From Plasmopara viticola (Eukaryota; Oomycota; Peronosporomycetes; Peronosporales; Peronosporaceae), in NCBI GenBank assembly GCA_001695595.3, contig MBPM02000001.1:1426001-1490000 (forward strand): DNA of 64,000 nt. Direction: 5' to 3'. Below, one piece after another: positions 32,374 to 45,300 of the stretch. A program made the translations under genes and the position numbers. A model generated the notes under the pieces. That model had not been told where the DNA came from and ran no database searches. It saw only the letters and a list, made by a program, of their open reading frames with translations. The stretch's first letter is position 1, and the number at the start of each line of letters is the position of its first letter.

Positions 32374-35300
32374 CGAATGGGGTGAATTGTTTAATAGACA
32401 AGAATCAGATGTGATCCCAACATACCTGAATTCGTCTTATAGCTATGGGAATCTTCTGTTGGGTCATCTGTAGTAGGCGATGACGGAGATGTAATGTTGT
32501 CAAACTCTGATGCCCCGCTTCGGCCAAAAATTGCTCAATGTGCATGGAGTATATACTATACGTAAAGGAAGCGAAAAAACTATGTTTGATTTAAGTGGTC
32601 GAAATAACATGGTGTGTCAGCACCTATACAAAGATACGACGAATAGCTTTGGGTATCTAAAGCTCGGTGGAGAAGCACGCAAAAAGACATTTTCGCTCAA
32701 AATTTCGACTCAGGCGACTTCTCGTTTCTGAAGAAGAAAAAGCATTGGCAGATGTACAGCTTTACCTTGCTCACCAATAAGCGCATTGTACGATTGCGTT
32801 TTCTTGCAAATTGCGAGGGTTAGAAGATTTGATGAACCTGTCCAGGAGCGACAAGCTCTGCAGACTGAGCTGACTAGCTTCCCTCACAGAAGGGGGGGGG
32901 CACTTGCCGTCTATACAAACAAGCGACGCTCGTGTCTGCTCGAATGGCGGTACTTTGTGCTACTCCGACCTCCTTTGCGAAGCGTCAGAGCTCACTAGAC
33001 GGTCTGCTCTTTTTGAGTCTCAGCTTTTCTAAATAGTAGGCTGTAGCCTTTGAGCTGCGGAGCAGTGTCTGGTCATCCACTTCTGCGTTAATTGTGGTAA
33101 TACTTGCCATTTGCTATTAAGTTGCTCACTATCACAACCGTGCTATAGGCTCAATATTTCAAAAAACCACTACCAACCAATCGACTTACTAGCAGGATCA
33201 CCCACTTGGCGAGGGCGACCTGCAGACGAGTAAGTAGGCTTTGTTGAGATTAAGGTAAGAATCGAAGTTAATTAGGGCTCAGCACCAATCTGCTTTGCGC
33301 TTTGTTAAGGGTACAAGTCTAATTGGAACAACCATAAAGAGTGTTAGTAAGCCATGATCGTTCTCGTACTCATGGAATCGAGCGGCTTCTTATGACACAT
33401 CACCGACGAAGGAGGTTGGCCAATAAAACAGTCTCAGCGAGCATATCAAGCTGACATTGAGATCGCTTCCTCAGTGACGGAAGTATACTTCTCATGTTGC
33501 TCAATCATCAACGTGCTGCTCCACGTGCATCAAATTAGCCATAATCAAGACTAAGCTTAGAACTAATCGTGTCATTTACTACACGCGGTGGGTACTGTAT
33601 TCGACGAACGTCGTTTAGTGAATAACAAATCCAAAATATAAAATCCCTCATGGTGCATTAATTTAAAGCCAATCGTATTTCGTATGACATACTAAAACTT
33701 CTTAATGCCATATGTTTCACTTTACGCGCAGTGATGAAAAATTGCTCATACTCCCTTGACTATAAGTCGAGCTATCACCCAAGCGAGTTCTGTGTCGTAC
33801 AAGCACCGCTTAGTAGCTTACATGCCATTCTACACGAAGTAGAAGAACCTCACCCATACTCTCATGAATAAAAGCAGTCATGGCACCAGCGGCATCCAGC
33901 GAATGCTGCTTTTAATAAGTGCATTATTTACCACTCCGCGCTTCAAATGATTCCCTTGCCATCATCCTTATGCATTTCTGTCGTTCCGCATCCAAAATTG
34001 ACCGACATGAACTAATTGCGTGGTAGTCACTGAACCAAGTAAAGCTTTTCGATTGGCGATAAAGACAAACGGTGACTTCTGGATGATGTTGAAGGTGTCA
34101 TATCGCTTATGTCAATTTTATTCAACGCATATCACGCGCCGAGTTTGCGCTTCATGATTTTACCGATAAGCTCTCATCAACGCTGTTTTAGCTGTTCGAA
34201 TGTGACGTAATTACATTCGACATAGCAGTACGGCTTTAAATCGGCGATCAGATAGAATGGGTCAATCTTGTGCTTAATGGCATCTTTGCCCTCACGCGCA
34301 ACAAATCAGTTGTGAGTGGAGAGGTTTGTTTTCAATAATGCGTTTACTCCATATGCAGACTCTTAACATTATTATTACAATGGTTTAAATTCCAAGTAGA
34401 CCGTAGACTTTTGAAAAATAGGGCGGTCAAGGAGCGGCTCTTGTGTGACCGCCTTTGCAAGTTAAGGCCCTTCAAATGAATTTATGAGTATATGCTAAAT
34501 TTTCGAGATCCCAACAGCCGGGCTACCGCCTTCAATTCGAAAATAGAGGATCAAACCGCGTCAAGGTGTCGAGAGAGTGCACGGGCTAAGCCTTAAAGTC
34601 ACGAATACCCGTTTTTTCAGTATTAAGTTCAGCATGACCGTTTCTTTAGGCGCTATCTACCGCTGTATTCTTTAGTGTACCCGCGTTACCTATATGTGCG
34701 AGAAAAACGTCAGAAAAGAAGATGGGGTTCTTGTGGAGCTCAAGAAGTTACTAATATAAAATTTCATCAGACGACCCTTACTGTTATCAAAAGAACTGCT
34801 TGAGTGAGGCCAAGTGCATTGACTTAAAAGCGCAATCGTTATTGTGTATAAGCTGGTTTGAAGCCGAGGCGATAATGACCATTTCCAGTGCTTAAAGACC
34901 ATCAAGGGTAGTTGAAGTTTCATTTAAAGCTTATTGTAGAGCAGGAAAACTTTTTCTTGCATTTCAGTCATGATATGTTTTATAAGCTAAAGCCGCAGCC
35001 ACATTCAAAATTCGTTCATTGGCTCTTGAAAGTGCCAATGAAGTCCTGGTGCGATCGACACCATGTTTGGGCTCGAAACTCTAGCTTGAGTGCTTATTTT
35101 AGCATGATGCCAAAGTTGCGATTTATCGTGTAAGTTGTTTCTTGACCACCAGGCAAGCATATTGTATCGTATAGCTTACGGAATAATTTCTCCTAAAAAA
35201 GGTTTGCTGGAAGTATGTGAAAGGTCATTCACCTCTGGAATGGACTTTCAAATCTACTTAGTGCCGATACTTAAGGAAACCCCTTGATCAGATGTGATCC

Positions 35301-35939
35301 AACCTTATCGTCAAGCCTTGTTTGGCGCCGTGACGATTTCCACAGGATCGCAGTATTATAAGCATGCATTATAGAGCAGAGAGAAGAACCGTATAAGCCA
35401 ACTTTTGCCGTGAATTCCCGCGAGGATGGGTTGTCGGGGATCTTTCGTGGCGCACAAAGTAGATGAGCGCAATGATCGACACCTCAGCCGGATGTTTCTT
35501 ATCGAACTCGTTTGCTAAAAGTGAGTGGATGTCTTATCGTTTGTCGACTCAGGGTGGCTCCAGACGGTGAGCAGTTAGCACAGCTCAACTTAGTCAGTCT
35601 TGAACTTTCTCGTCGCAATGGTAGAGGTCGAGTTCTATGCACGGCCAATGATACTGCTGAGAGAAATAAAAGCTTTAAAGGCAAACCCTTTGCCAGTCAG
35701 GCCCTTTAAACACAGCTGTCTCGCACATTAACATCGAGTCGCTTGCTGTGATCTGTATCTTATTTGTCGCCCAAAAAAGGCAACGCACATTATCTATTTA
35801 CGCACTCTCCCTGGTCATAAAGTCGATTTCGTTGTTTTCTTGACGCAAGCAATGCTTTGGCACGACGAAAGACCTGTTTTATCGCAGAAATTATGCTTTT
35901 TGGCTTTTCGACAGAGATCGCAACAATGTTGCCATCTAA

Positions 35940-37340
35940 GGATTAACAGTCCGCTTTACGACAGGGTCGATTTGGCAGATCCGGTCCAAATTGTCGCTCC
36001 GATCTGAGGTATGTCCTTTGCTTTATAATTTTGACAGATACTTTCGTCAAGAGAGCTATTAGCCCTGCTTTGTGGAATTGCACATAGTCTGCCTGCGCAA
36101 AAGCGCATCGGCAACGCATTGAGCTTGCCAAATTTTAATTAAACACAGAAACAAAAGTTCGAGAAAAATGCTAGCCATTTTGCCATTCTTTGAAACAAAT
36201 GGAGCGTATCTATTGCTGTCCTCAGAAGTGCATAATCTGAAATGACCACACAGGACTTAGGATCCAGAAGATGTTCACTGATGCGTACTTCCTGACGAAC
36301 GACTTTTTGCCATTCACAAAGTAACTTGGCTCGACAGCCAAAGTTGCTGGAATGTAACTGTCTTCATCCAGTTGCAATATAACACAAATGTTAGCTTGGT
36401 CGGAAGGCTCGCAACGGCCTTTTCTCGTCCGGCGAAGCAAGAGCCGGTGTGTGCCGAAGGATTGCTATGATGTATCAATGAACTCCTGTTTCAAAAGTTC
36501 CATCAGGACTATGTGTCTGCATTATTGAATCGGACACAAGCTTGCATTAGTTGTAGTATACTTGTGCAAATAGATGGCAAGGGCAGGCCACTTTCTCAAA
36601 TTATTTGGTAACGTGGCGTAGGCTTAGCCGAAAAAATCTTTAGCTCCGTGTGCATTATATAGCAGCCGATATATATATATTATAGCCGAATAATTTCCTT
36701 CAAAGTGGCTATCGATGAATATATCGTCGCAAATGATCTAATTGAATGCACTTCATTGTTACAATGATTACAAAATCAAGCGATCAAACGGTACGAGGAT
36801 GTTCAAAAATCTTTATGATTTCAATAACCATTTCCGTAAAAAAAATAAGACGTACTATTCGTTCTGGAGGGTCACTTATCCAAACTTGGAATTATTTATG
36901 TAACTAATCCAGTCAATTTTACAGATTCTACTGGGAAATTTGAACAAAGCACCACGTTCTTTCCTTAAAAGAGTATTTATGCAGGGTTCATTTTGCTTTA
37001 AGCATCATGTAAGTATAGTTAAGTGGCAATTTTTAATTGGCTTTAAAGAACTAACATGTGCTGAGATCTAGACTCTAGCACCACGCTATCTCAGGCTTTA
37101 TCGTCGAAGAAGAGTCATCAACGAGCTTTCTTTGCTCTTGTGGCTGTGGCCATTGCCTAGTGATGAAGTAGTATAATCCTGTCACATTGTCATGTCTTAT
37201 TACACTACTCTCTCTGGTAAAAAAGGTGCTGATGGGTTGCCGGACAATATGGCTGATTTTCCTTCTCATAAAAGATAAACCGAATTCTCGAGATTCTAAA
37301 TAGTTTCTGAGCCAAAGTGCAACGCACGATGCCGAAAAGG
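35940..37340. repeat. Long diverged dispersed repeat, copy A
   Basis: Three anchors recur in the same order, strand and spacing in the 60.2-61.45 kb interval: GCCTGCGCAAAAGCGCATCG (36091), CTCTTGTGGCTGTGGCCATT (37136) and TCTGAGCCAAAGTGCAACGC (37306). Anchor spacing is about 1046 and 170 bp here and 1012 and 174 bp there. The sequence between is too diverged to align by eye. It is probably a transposable element; type unknown. Confidence 0.6.
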
Positions 37341-39338
37341 TTAATCCAATTCAACTTTGTTCAAACCGGAGGGTGTATTACGCTCACAAAAGGAGACTGC
37401 AGTTTTAAACGTTTCCTTTCAAGCCGAGAGCACAGTAGCTTCAAGCTCTTTGACTTTCCGTCAAACTCTGACACGTCTGGTAGTGCTTCCAGCTGGAGTA
37501 CCGCCGCCGTGACACAACGATCAATCAAGCTAGCAATAATTGCTTTAGATTAGCTCTCTGTTTACTTTGGAGTCGCATGTGACACTCAGGAAATCATTTC
37601 GTACCGCAATCCCATTCATTTAAAGCAGAGCTTTGGTACCACTTTTGGTGGATTTTGTTACTATGAAAGCTAGACTCCCTTGCGGCTAAACGTTGTATAA
37701 TTTGTTGCCTACTAAGTGACCAATGATACGTGTTGTGGCTCAAATCCGTATTTTATGCCTTCGTGTAAATTCATTGCTTTCCAGCTGTGGGACAATTGTG
37801 CTCAAACTTAGAGCGCTGTCTGTGACGTCTTTGACAATCGGTACTAGAAGCGGTACTTTGTTGCTCGTAAAATAAGATGTCAACGGAGGTATACCGGCTG
37901 ACTTCTGGAAGATGCTTGTACCTTCGTTACCTCTCGGGTGAACTCTAAACCAGGCTTTCTCTCGTACAAGCCGCACTCTCAAAAGATGGAGTACATGATT
38001 CACGTACCCTATTGCGCAAATCCAGCGGTTGATCGCGTCAGGACAATACACATCAAAACATGTCATGACCATGAGTGTTCGTATCAAAACCAACAAATGG
38101 TCAGAATTTTTGAATCTCTCACACATGTCTAGGGAACATCTGCAATTGATTGCTTAGCCAGTCGAGCCGTAGTTGACTTGTTTTCATGGTGTGTATCCGC
38201 CACACACCCATCATTCAAGCTTAAAGAGGATTTACTCTGCCCATACTTGTGACAAGCGTCATCTGGGTCCTTAGGCGTGGCTTTTACCAGCGATTCTCTA
38301 AAGCACATAATATTCCGCTTCGTCAAACTTTTCGGGACAGACACGGATCATGTGTCCCATTTTTTTTACAGCCGGTGCGGAAAATGTTGCTTTGCGCAGC
38401 AGCTTAAGTCTATTTAGCTCAACCCGACCATTATCTAGATCTGATCGGCCGAAGAGCAGTGCATTCACAGCGTTCCATAGGATCCAGTCTGACTTGGTTG
38501 TACCATTTTAGACAGCAATCTCTACCTTTCGGTTGTCCATAAACATAGTCTTCTTGTGTACAAAGTGGCGCCAAAGTAATTTACTCATTTATTATATGAA
38601 GGCTGTCATGAAGCTTACGCCTTTCTAGCTTGCAGGTGTTAGGGTGAGCGCTGGCGAAAAACAAAGCCCACTAGAAGGAGCGTTGCTCTTAACGTGGTTT
38701 CTGGACACAAAACCTTCTAATTGAATTGTAATCCGGGTGAGTAGCCTGCTAAGGTCGCGTACACCTAATCATCCGCAAACAAGGCCGCTATGTGGCCATC
38801 TCTACCTCCTATCTAGTATAAAAGCTCTGGTTTGAGATTGAAAAGCTCAAGATTTAATGGCTGACGCTCCCTATTGGGTGCTACCGTCGGGGTACTAACT
38901 AGAGCTTACGCTATACTTAAAAAGCTTGAACGCCGTGAAGCGTTCCAGCTGCTTGACAGTAGAGAGGGCTGCAAATGCAGCGGCTTCCTGAGACCAAAAG
39001 AAACCAGAATTATAACCTGAGCAGTGTTAGTTGTTCGACCGACAGATGCGTAGAAGTACTTCTATTCATTGCAAGACCTCCAGGCAGTGAATTTACCGGC
39101 GTGGGCGTCGGATCGGCAATAATTGGTATTAAGTTGGACGGGCTCACACGAAGGTACTTTATCCTTTCGAGCGATCATGAAATTAAAAGCAACGCTAAAT
39201 GGTATGAACTCTTGACTTCCAGTACAGTGCGAGTGTTTGAGACTCTACGTGCGCCAGCTGTGTAAGTGCGTAGAGAACCTCATCTGTGCATGTATTTAGA
39301 CTTGGGTCGTTTATCCTTTTGATCTTTAAAGTCAAATC

Positions 39339-42300
39339 CTAAAAATCGTGAAGCACACAAGATAAGCAAAGCGATGCATTAGCTTCGTAATGATAGCTAC
39401 AAACCTTTAGAATATTTTCGAGAACTGCGATTGGCTCCACCATTTCACTACTATCCAAAGGTATTTTATCCGAGCAGTCTACTTCGTTAATTTCTGAAAG
39501 ATCTCCATCACTCCACTTGTCGATTGCACTCAGCACAAGAGCTCGCATCTGCATGATATGACTTGAATGTTAGATTCTATACTAGATTACGACGATGGTA
39601 AGTACCCACCGCAGAGAGATCAGCCACATCGGAACATTGAATCGTTAAATCAACTGATCGGCGTTCGTCTTCTGATGGTGTAAAACGTAGAAGAATAAGA
39701 CTGCCCGAAAAAGCTCGGAGCAGCGTCCAAAGCTTTCCATGCTGAGATCGGCAGCTACGGCGCAACCGCGGCACATCATGAACGGGTGTATCCAGAAGCT
39801 CACGCAGGAAAGATACCATCTTTTCAATGCAAATTTTATCAAAATTTTCAAATTCTTCATCGTCTTCGTCATCGTCGCCTTCTGTGCCAAAGAACGAAGG
39901 GATAGATACTACAAAGCGGGATGGTGGAGATAATGCCACTTGTGGGAACAAACATTTCGGCCATAAAGCAGCGAACGTTGGAGTCTTTAAAGCATAGTCA
40001 GCAAGTGCAGCCCACCACTGCATACCGGCCCAAAGTACAGACACCTGCGTTTTTGTCTTTTCCTCGGTATTAGCTCTGCCAAATGGCAAGCACGGCACAT
40101 GTTGTTGACGGAAAGCAGCATGAATCGCAACTTGACTAGCTAACGTTTCTTCCACGATGGGCTGACATAGTTGTGCAAACAAAATTCTTTGATTTTGGAG
40201 CAGCGGAATCGCAAATGCAAACGGCTTCTCGTGTTGCAAGGTTTGGGGATCAACAAGGCTCGTACGAAGATACTCGTCATTTGTCAATTTTTCCAGTGAA
40301 GGGCAAAATACCATCGAGCACGAAGCCCACAGAGATCCCTGATCTTGCTGTGCAAGTGTATCTGGATCAAGAATGATATTCTGTTCTCCGCGTGTTGCTT
40401 TAAGTGAAAATGAGTAAGTTGTGACGACGCGTTGGTGAGCCCGTACGTACAGACACAACCACCTAAATTTTCAAAATATAACATGAAAGAAAAAGTCAAA
40501 GGTGACACGTGGGATCGAATGGTGAGTAAATTATGACAATTGCTTACCAACTGTCAAGTGAGACGATAGCGTCGGAATGAACGAAACGAAACGAGCAAAC
40601 CAACTGAATCGTCTGTCGACTCAAGAATGTTCCTGTTTTTACCATCGTGGCTTTTAAGTCGAACTCGACCACCGACTTGACGCCTGAGAAGGAACAATAC
40701 GGAAAAATGTATTTGAGACGCGCACTAATTTTGCAACCATCACGAGCGGGCGAGCGAACCTGCAGCTTCCACAGCTCGAAGTATTTCTAAGGCAGAATGC
40801 AACGTTTTAAGCTGATCATCCATTTGCTTTGATTTTGTACGCAATGCGGTAGACTTGGTGGTAACTTGAGCTATACGGTGCAGAAGATTGCGGATTCGAG
40901 ACTCGCTCGCTAATTCTTCCGGCGTGGCAGGGCCACCAGATCTTTGACAATTTTCTTGCTTAGACAATGGCAAAACACTGATCACCATATTTTGTAGTGC
41001 CGTCTCGTCAATCGTCGCAACCTGTCCCGACGCAAAAAGAATCGACAAAGATCCTCTTCGCGCATGCGTTGCTAAGCGTATAATGCCCTGCAATTTGCAT
41101 TCGTCTCGTTCATACGCTATCATATTAGAGAAAGAAGGTAGAGACATTGGCACATACGGATTGAAGGGGTAGTTTCTCGGTTGATGGAATGCAACCATCA
41201 GGCAGTGTAGGTGAAGCTTTGAATTCGGCGAGCTGGGCTTTCGCTAGGATATCGATGCTACGACACACAAACGCTGAGCCTTTCGAGCTAAAGATAAAAA
41301 CGGCTAATTCGCGCACGAATTCCATCGACTGCACTGAGTGCCCAAGCTCCAGCGTCTTCATCGCAATCGGAAAAGTCTCGAACGATCCACTTTCACTAAG
41401 ATCTATCAATCCCATTCTGCCTCGTACGCCCAATACTAGCAGTGCAGTAAACACTTGAGATGACTCTGTTGCATCGCCTTTCTCGAAAGAGAACGTACGC
41501 GGCACACTTGAAAAGAACGGAATGATCATTTGTACTGCTTCACCCAGCTGGAAAAGTATACCGTTGCGCATCACAAACGCCTTTGCGCAATCTTCTTGTA
41601 AACTCGAGAAGCGCACCAATGAAAACCGCACACAGCCATCCAGATCTCCCTGTAGGATAGCTGCCACTTCGAAGTCGTTTGCTACGTTCGGAAACAAAGT
41701 CCGGAACAGTTCGCTATGGCTCGCTGTTTGACGATTTAAGCATAGAATACAAGTAGCTTGTTCTCCTTCCATCTCGTCCAGCTCTAGCGATTGGTGACTC
41801 TGCAATTCTCGCTGCAATTTTTCGCATGTGCTTACAAGTAATGTGGAAGGTGTCACCAAGCTCCTTAACAACATGAACGACGGCATTTTGTGCCCAGCTG
41901 GACTATAAAACAAAGACTGCACTCCTGGCAATCGGTAAATCCATTGTACATTCCCGTCATCCATCTGATCGCACGAGCGTTCCAGTATCAACTCGGTTAC
42001 TACACATCCAAAAGCAAGCCGATGTTTGCCTGGCAATGTCACCATCCACACATTTCCATTTGCAGTGGAAACCAGGAGCTGATAGAGACCATCAGAAACG
42101 TGGTCATTGTAGTCCGAAACGTCTGTGATCGGCACCTTGGATCTGATTACACACTGAAAGTGATGGTGATTGATGGATCGATTGCTACTTAAGCTTCCTA
42201 CTCACCCACAAGCGATTATCAGCCAGGAGATGCAACAACGTTGGGCGAATTTTAGCGGCGATAATTGCTGGTGCACTCTCTGATTCAGTGCTAAGGACGA

Positions 42301-42362
42301 ATAGAAGCGGCGATGGATCGACCACACGTGCCAATTTAGCCTTGTTATAGCTTCCAGCCATT
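39339..42362 (-). CDS. FAAP100-like protein (Fanconi anaemia core complex), six exons, apparent 1-nt frameshift in exon 1
   Basis: I built the model from splice sites with matching phase. The exons are 42362-42206, 42153-41158, 41087-40760, 40683-40548, 40462-39610 and 39548-39339; the introns are 52-85 nt with donors such as GTGAGT, GTATGT and GTAAGC. The product is about 892 residues. The N-terminal two-fifths look like a beta-propeller (LLVSTANGNVWMVTLPG, ALLVLGVRGRMGLIDL). A coiled coil follows (RIAQVTTKSTALRTKSKQM and on), then a mixed C-terminal domain with an acidic loop. This order and length fit FAAP100, which supports FANCB and FANCL in DNA cross-link repair. FANCB or another propeller/coiled-coil protein (BBS type) is possible. 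Exon 1 from the ATG at 42362 loses frame at an AAA run near 42300-42302; skipping one base restores LSTESESAPAIIAAKIRP to the donor. This is either a sequencing error or a disabling mutation. Confidence 0.6.
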
Positions 42363-45300
42363 TCTTTTTTTCAAGGTAAACCCTTTATTTGTACCTAACT
42401 ACTCATATTTACTGAGAAGTTAGCACCAAAAAAAAACTTTTTAATCGTCACGGCTAAATCGATAAAAGTTAGCCTTTATCGCGTTTGGACAGAGGAGATT
42501 GAAGTTCTTAAATGATCAGTGAACAGCCCTAGGGATCAAAACCCAATCCGGCTTGGCCTTGCAAGCAAAATAAATCGCAGAAGAGGGTGTTCCTTCCAAC
42601 TGTTAGCACTAGTACTGTGCTGGCTAGTAAAGGCTCTATCCGATCCTTTGGAAAAGAGTCAGCAAGGATGCGTTATTAGCCCCACAGAAAGTCTCCAAGA
42701 GGCACCCAATCTGGCTTCATTGGACGATACAAAGCCGCTTAGCATTGTTTGCATCGCTCCGTACTATGTGATGTTTTGCCGTCATTGCAACTTGATTAGA
42801 ACGATTATGAGCGAGCCATCTCGTGTCAGTAGCTGAGAGCTGAAAGTTTAGATTACCCGTTCATGACGAGTCATTGCTTGTCTATAGTATGCACTAGTAA
42901 AGCTCTGAGAGCATCTTTCGTGCTCTCATCTATTCAGACTACCGATATTTGAGGACGGCGATAATTATGCCCTACTTGTCCCAGCAAACCGCAAGACGCT
43001 TAATAGAAAACGATAAAGCTTGATTTGCTTGTCGACGCGCTTTTGTGCAGAATGGATGATGGGCTGATCGATATAAGCAAAAGCAAAATATAGAGAAACA
43101 ATACGTCGGCTATAGTCAAGTAAGAGCACTTAATGCGATCATTCACAGCGAACATAAATGCATAAAATTAAGAAGAAAGAACTCTCAACAACGATTGAAG
43201 TTGTATTGCTTAAGAAGAAAAGGGTCTTTCTAGATGAATGGGATATCCAAAAGTCTTTACCGAGGCCATTGATTCAAATGATGAAACCTTAAGTACGATA
43301 GTACATAATGCCCCATATCGCGGTCTTTAAGGTGACTTCATACATACAAGTGGGTACGACTAGTGAAACCTGATAACGGGTTGAGCTCGCGGCTTACATA
43401 TCAGCTCCTCTCGGAGCCTGTCGGTACCTACACACTGTTGAAGTTCATGAGCCACTACTTTGTTCTTAACTTGCCAGAAGTTTGTAGCAGTACGGGCATG
43501 TCGATGTTCGTGTGTCGCCTAAGCATGTGTATGTACTTATTACTTGGTTCAGCCAGTATCTTTGGGAGAAAAATGGCAAGATTGTTTGATAGATACGATT
43601 ATCAAATGCAAAGCTGTCTGACGAGCTTTCGTGATTTGTCGCTTGTTTTGGTATGTGGTGTTCCTACTATTGATTTTTGCTTACTGGGGGCAACAGAAGA
43701 TCGTCCATACAACGATAGATCGTCAGGCGAGAAAACTAATCGTGTTTAAAAACATAGTGTGCAAGATATTTCATGAGGCGCCGCATTCTTGGGTCAGTAA
43801 CTGGTCTACAATTGAGCTTGCACTCTAACTTACTTGAGACATTTACGGCGTTTCCACTTTCTTACGTAGGCTCCTACTTCATCGAATATATCTTTATAAA
43901 GAGCCATTTAGGCTCAAGCAACGTTTTCCTTCGAAGCCTGAACTTCAAGACCAGTTCCGCGAATCCACCTAAGATATACAAAAAAGTAAACATAGCAAGC
44001 GAGCTTTAGTCTGTTTAGTTAAAGTAACGAATTCACTGTAAACAGTTACTCTGCTATAATTGAACTTGGTCGCATATCGTTTCATCGGCCCATTAAGGAT
44101 TCTGGAAATGCATGGAGTAGTGTAGACCATCGACCTTCCCAATATGATGTCGATGCACTCAGCGTTTTATGTAGGACAGGTTAAGAGGTGTTATGTTCTC
44201 TCAAGCTTTTAAGAATCATATGAGACTGAGATGTCCCCACAACCTTTTTTTAAGCGTCGTCTTCGCGATTGACCTTGCTGGAAAGGTGGTTGATAGCACC
44301 CGTAGTCACCACCGAATTTCATAGAGACCATGCATATACTGTTCTTTTTGTGCAGCTGACCGCGCCTTGAGCTTGAAATAGCTATGCGTCTCACTCCAGA
44401 TATCACGCGTTTTACGCGCTGAAGCGCACGGCCGTTGAAGTGTCTTGAAACGTATGAGTCTCATGACTCAAATAATGTATCTTCTCTTTAAGGGCCTTAA
44501 GAGCCATAGTCGGACTGCCAAAGACTTTTCAAGCGCGCTCTCGAGCCCGTGCTACTTTTTATGCAGCAAGCAGATGGCCAAGGCAAACGTGACCCCTCCT
44601 CCTCGGGAACCAAGGGCGTTTTGTGAAATAACGCATCATCTTAATGCCGAGAGCCCCTTTGGAGCCTTAGAAAGAACTCATGAAAGTTGTTGCGATCGAA
44701 ATCGGAAGCAATCGCCACATTGTAGGTAGCTTGTGGCTCATTATCCGAACGTTGAGGATGTAGCTTGTATCAGAGATAGAAGCTACAGCTCTGAGCATCT
44801 GGCTTGGCACAAAATTAAAGCCGAGCCACTTTTTCTCGACTCCACCAGATGAGTGAAGTGCACCCCAAGCTCACAAGACGTAAAGCCCTACATATACGAA
44901 GGTTGGGTTGAGTCACAACTTTGCTAAATATTAGGATACGCTTATAGCTTAAATGGGGTGTATAAAGTACTAGAAGTACACAAGATTTCTCTCAAGCTAG
45001 GTGCAGACGGCTCTTTTTTAGCTCTCTCAAAGCGCTGAGGAAAATGCACGTGCATGACCACCAGAATGTCGCTGGATAAATATTCCTTTAGTCAATTTTG
45101 TTAATTATAATTTGCTAGGGGTGGCCTTTGGAAACCTCATGCGGTGCGCAAAGCACATGTGCTGACTGCTCGGCACCATGGCTCGCAACTCTCGCAAGAA
45201 AAATGCTCATTATTTTGTCAGACCGGTTGTAGACCTCTCATAGAATGGCAACCTTCGTCGGCGGTGGGTGAGTCACAAATTCTCTTGCCCACTGCATTAG

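Larger units (their letters stand above)
26081..39338. other. Long gene-poor repeat-derived stretch, no supported gene
   Basis: Open frames are all under 130 codons, without start-proximal signal peptides plus RXLR, LFLAK or known domains. The stretch contains a 63-bp tandem duplication (32248-32373) and one copy of a long diverged repeat (about 35940-37340). Most of it reads as anciently decayed transposons, but I could not assign families. Confidence 0.5.

Noticed and set aside
42519..42836. 105-codon frame with a hydrophobic segment (FQLLALVLCWLVKALS), considered as a secreted effector
   Set aside because: It starts at GTG, the hydrophobic segment begins only at about residue 27, and there is no RXLR, dEER or cysteine pattern.
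43363..43749. 128-codon frame with hydrophobic stretches
   Set aside because: It does not begin with ATG and shows no domain or signal peptide; it sits in decayed repeats.
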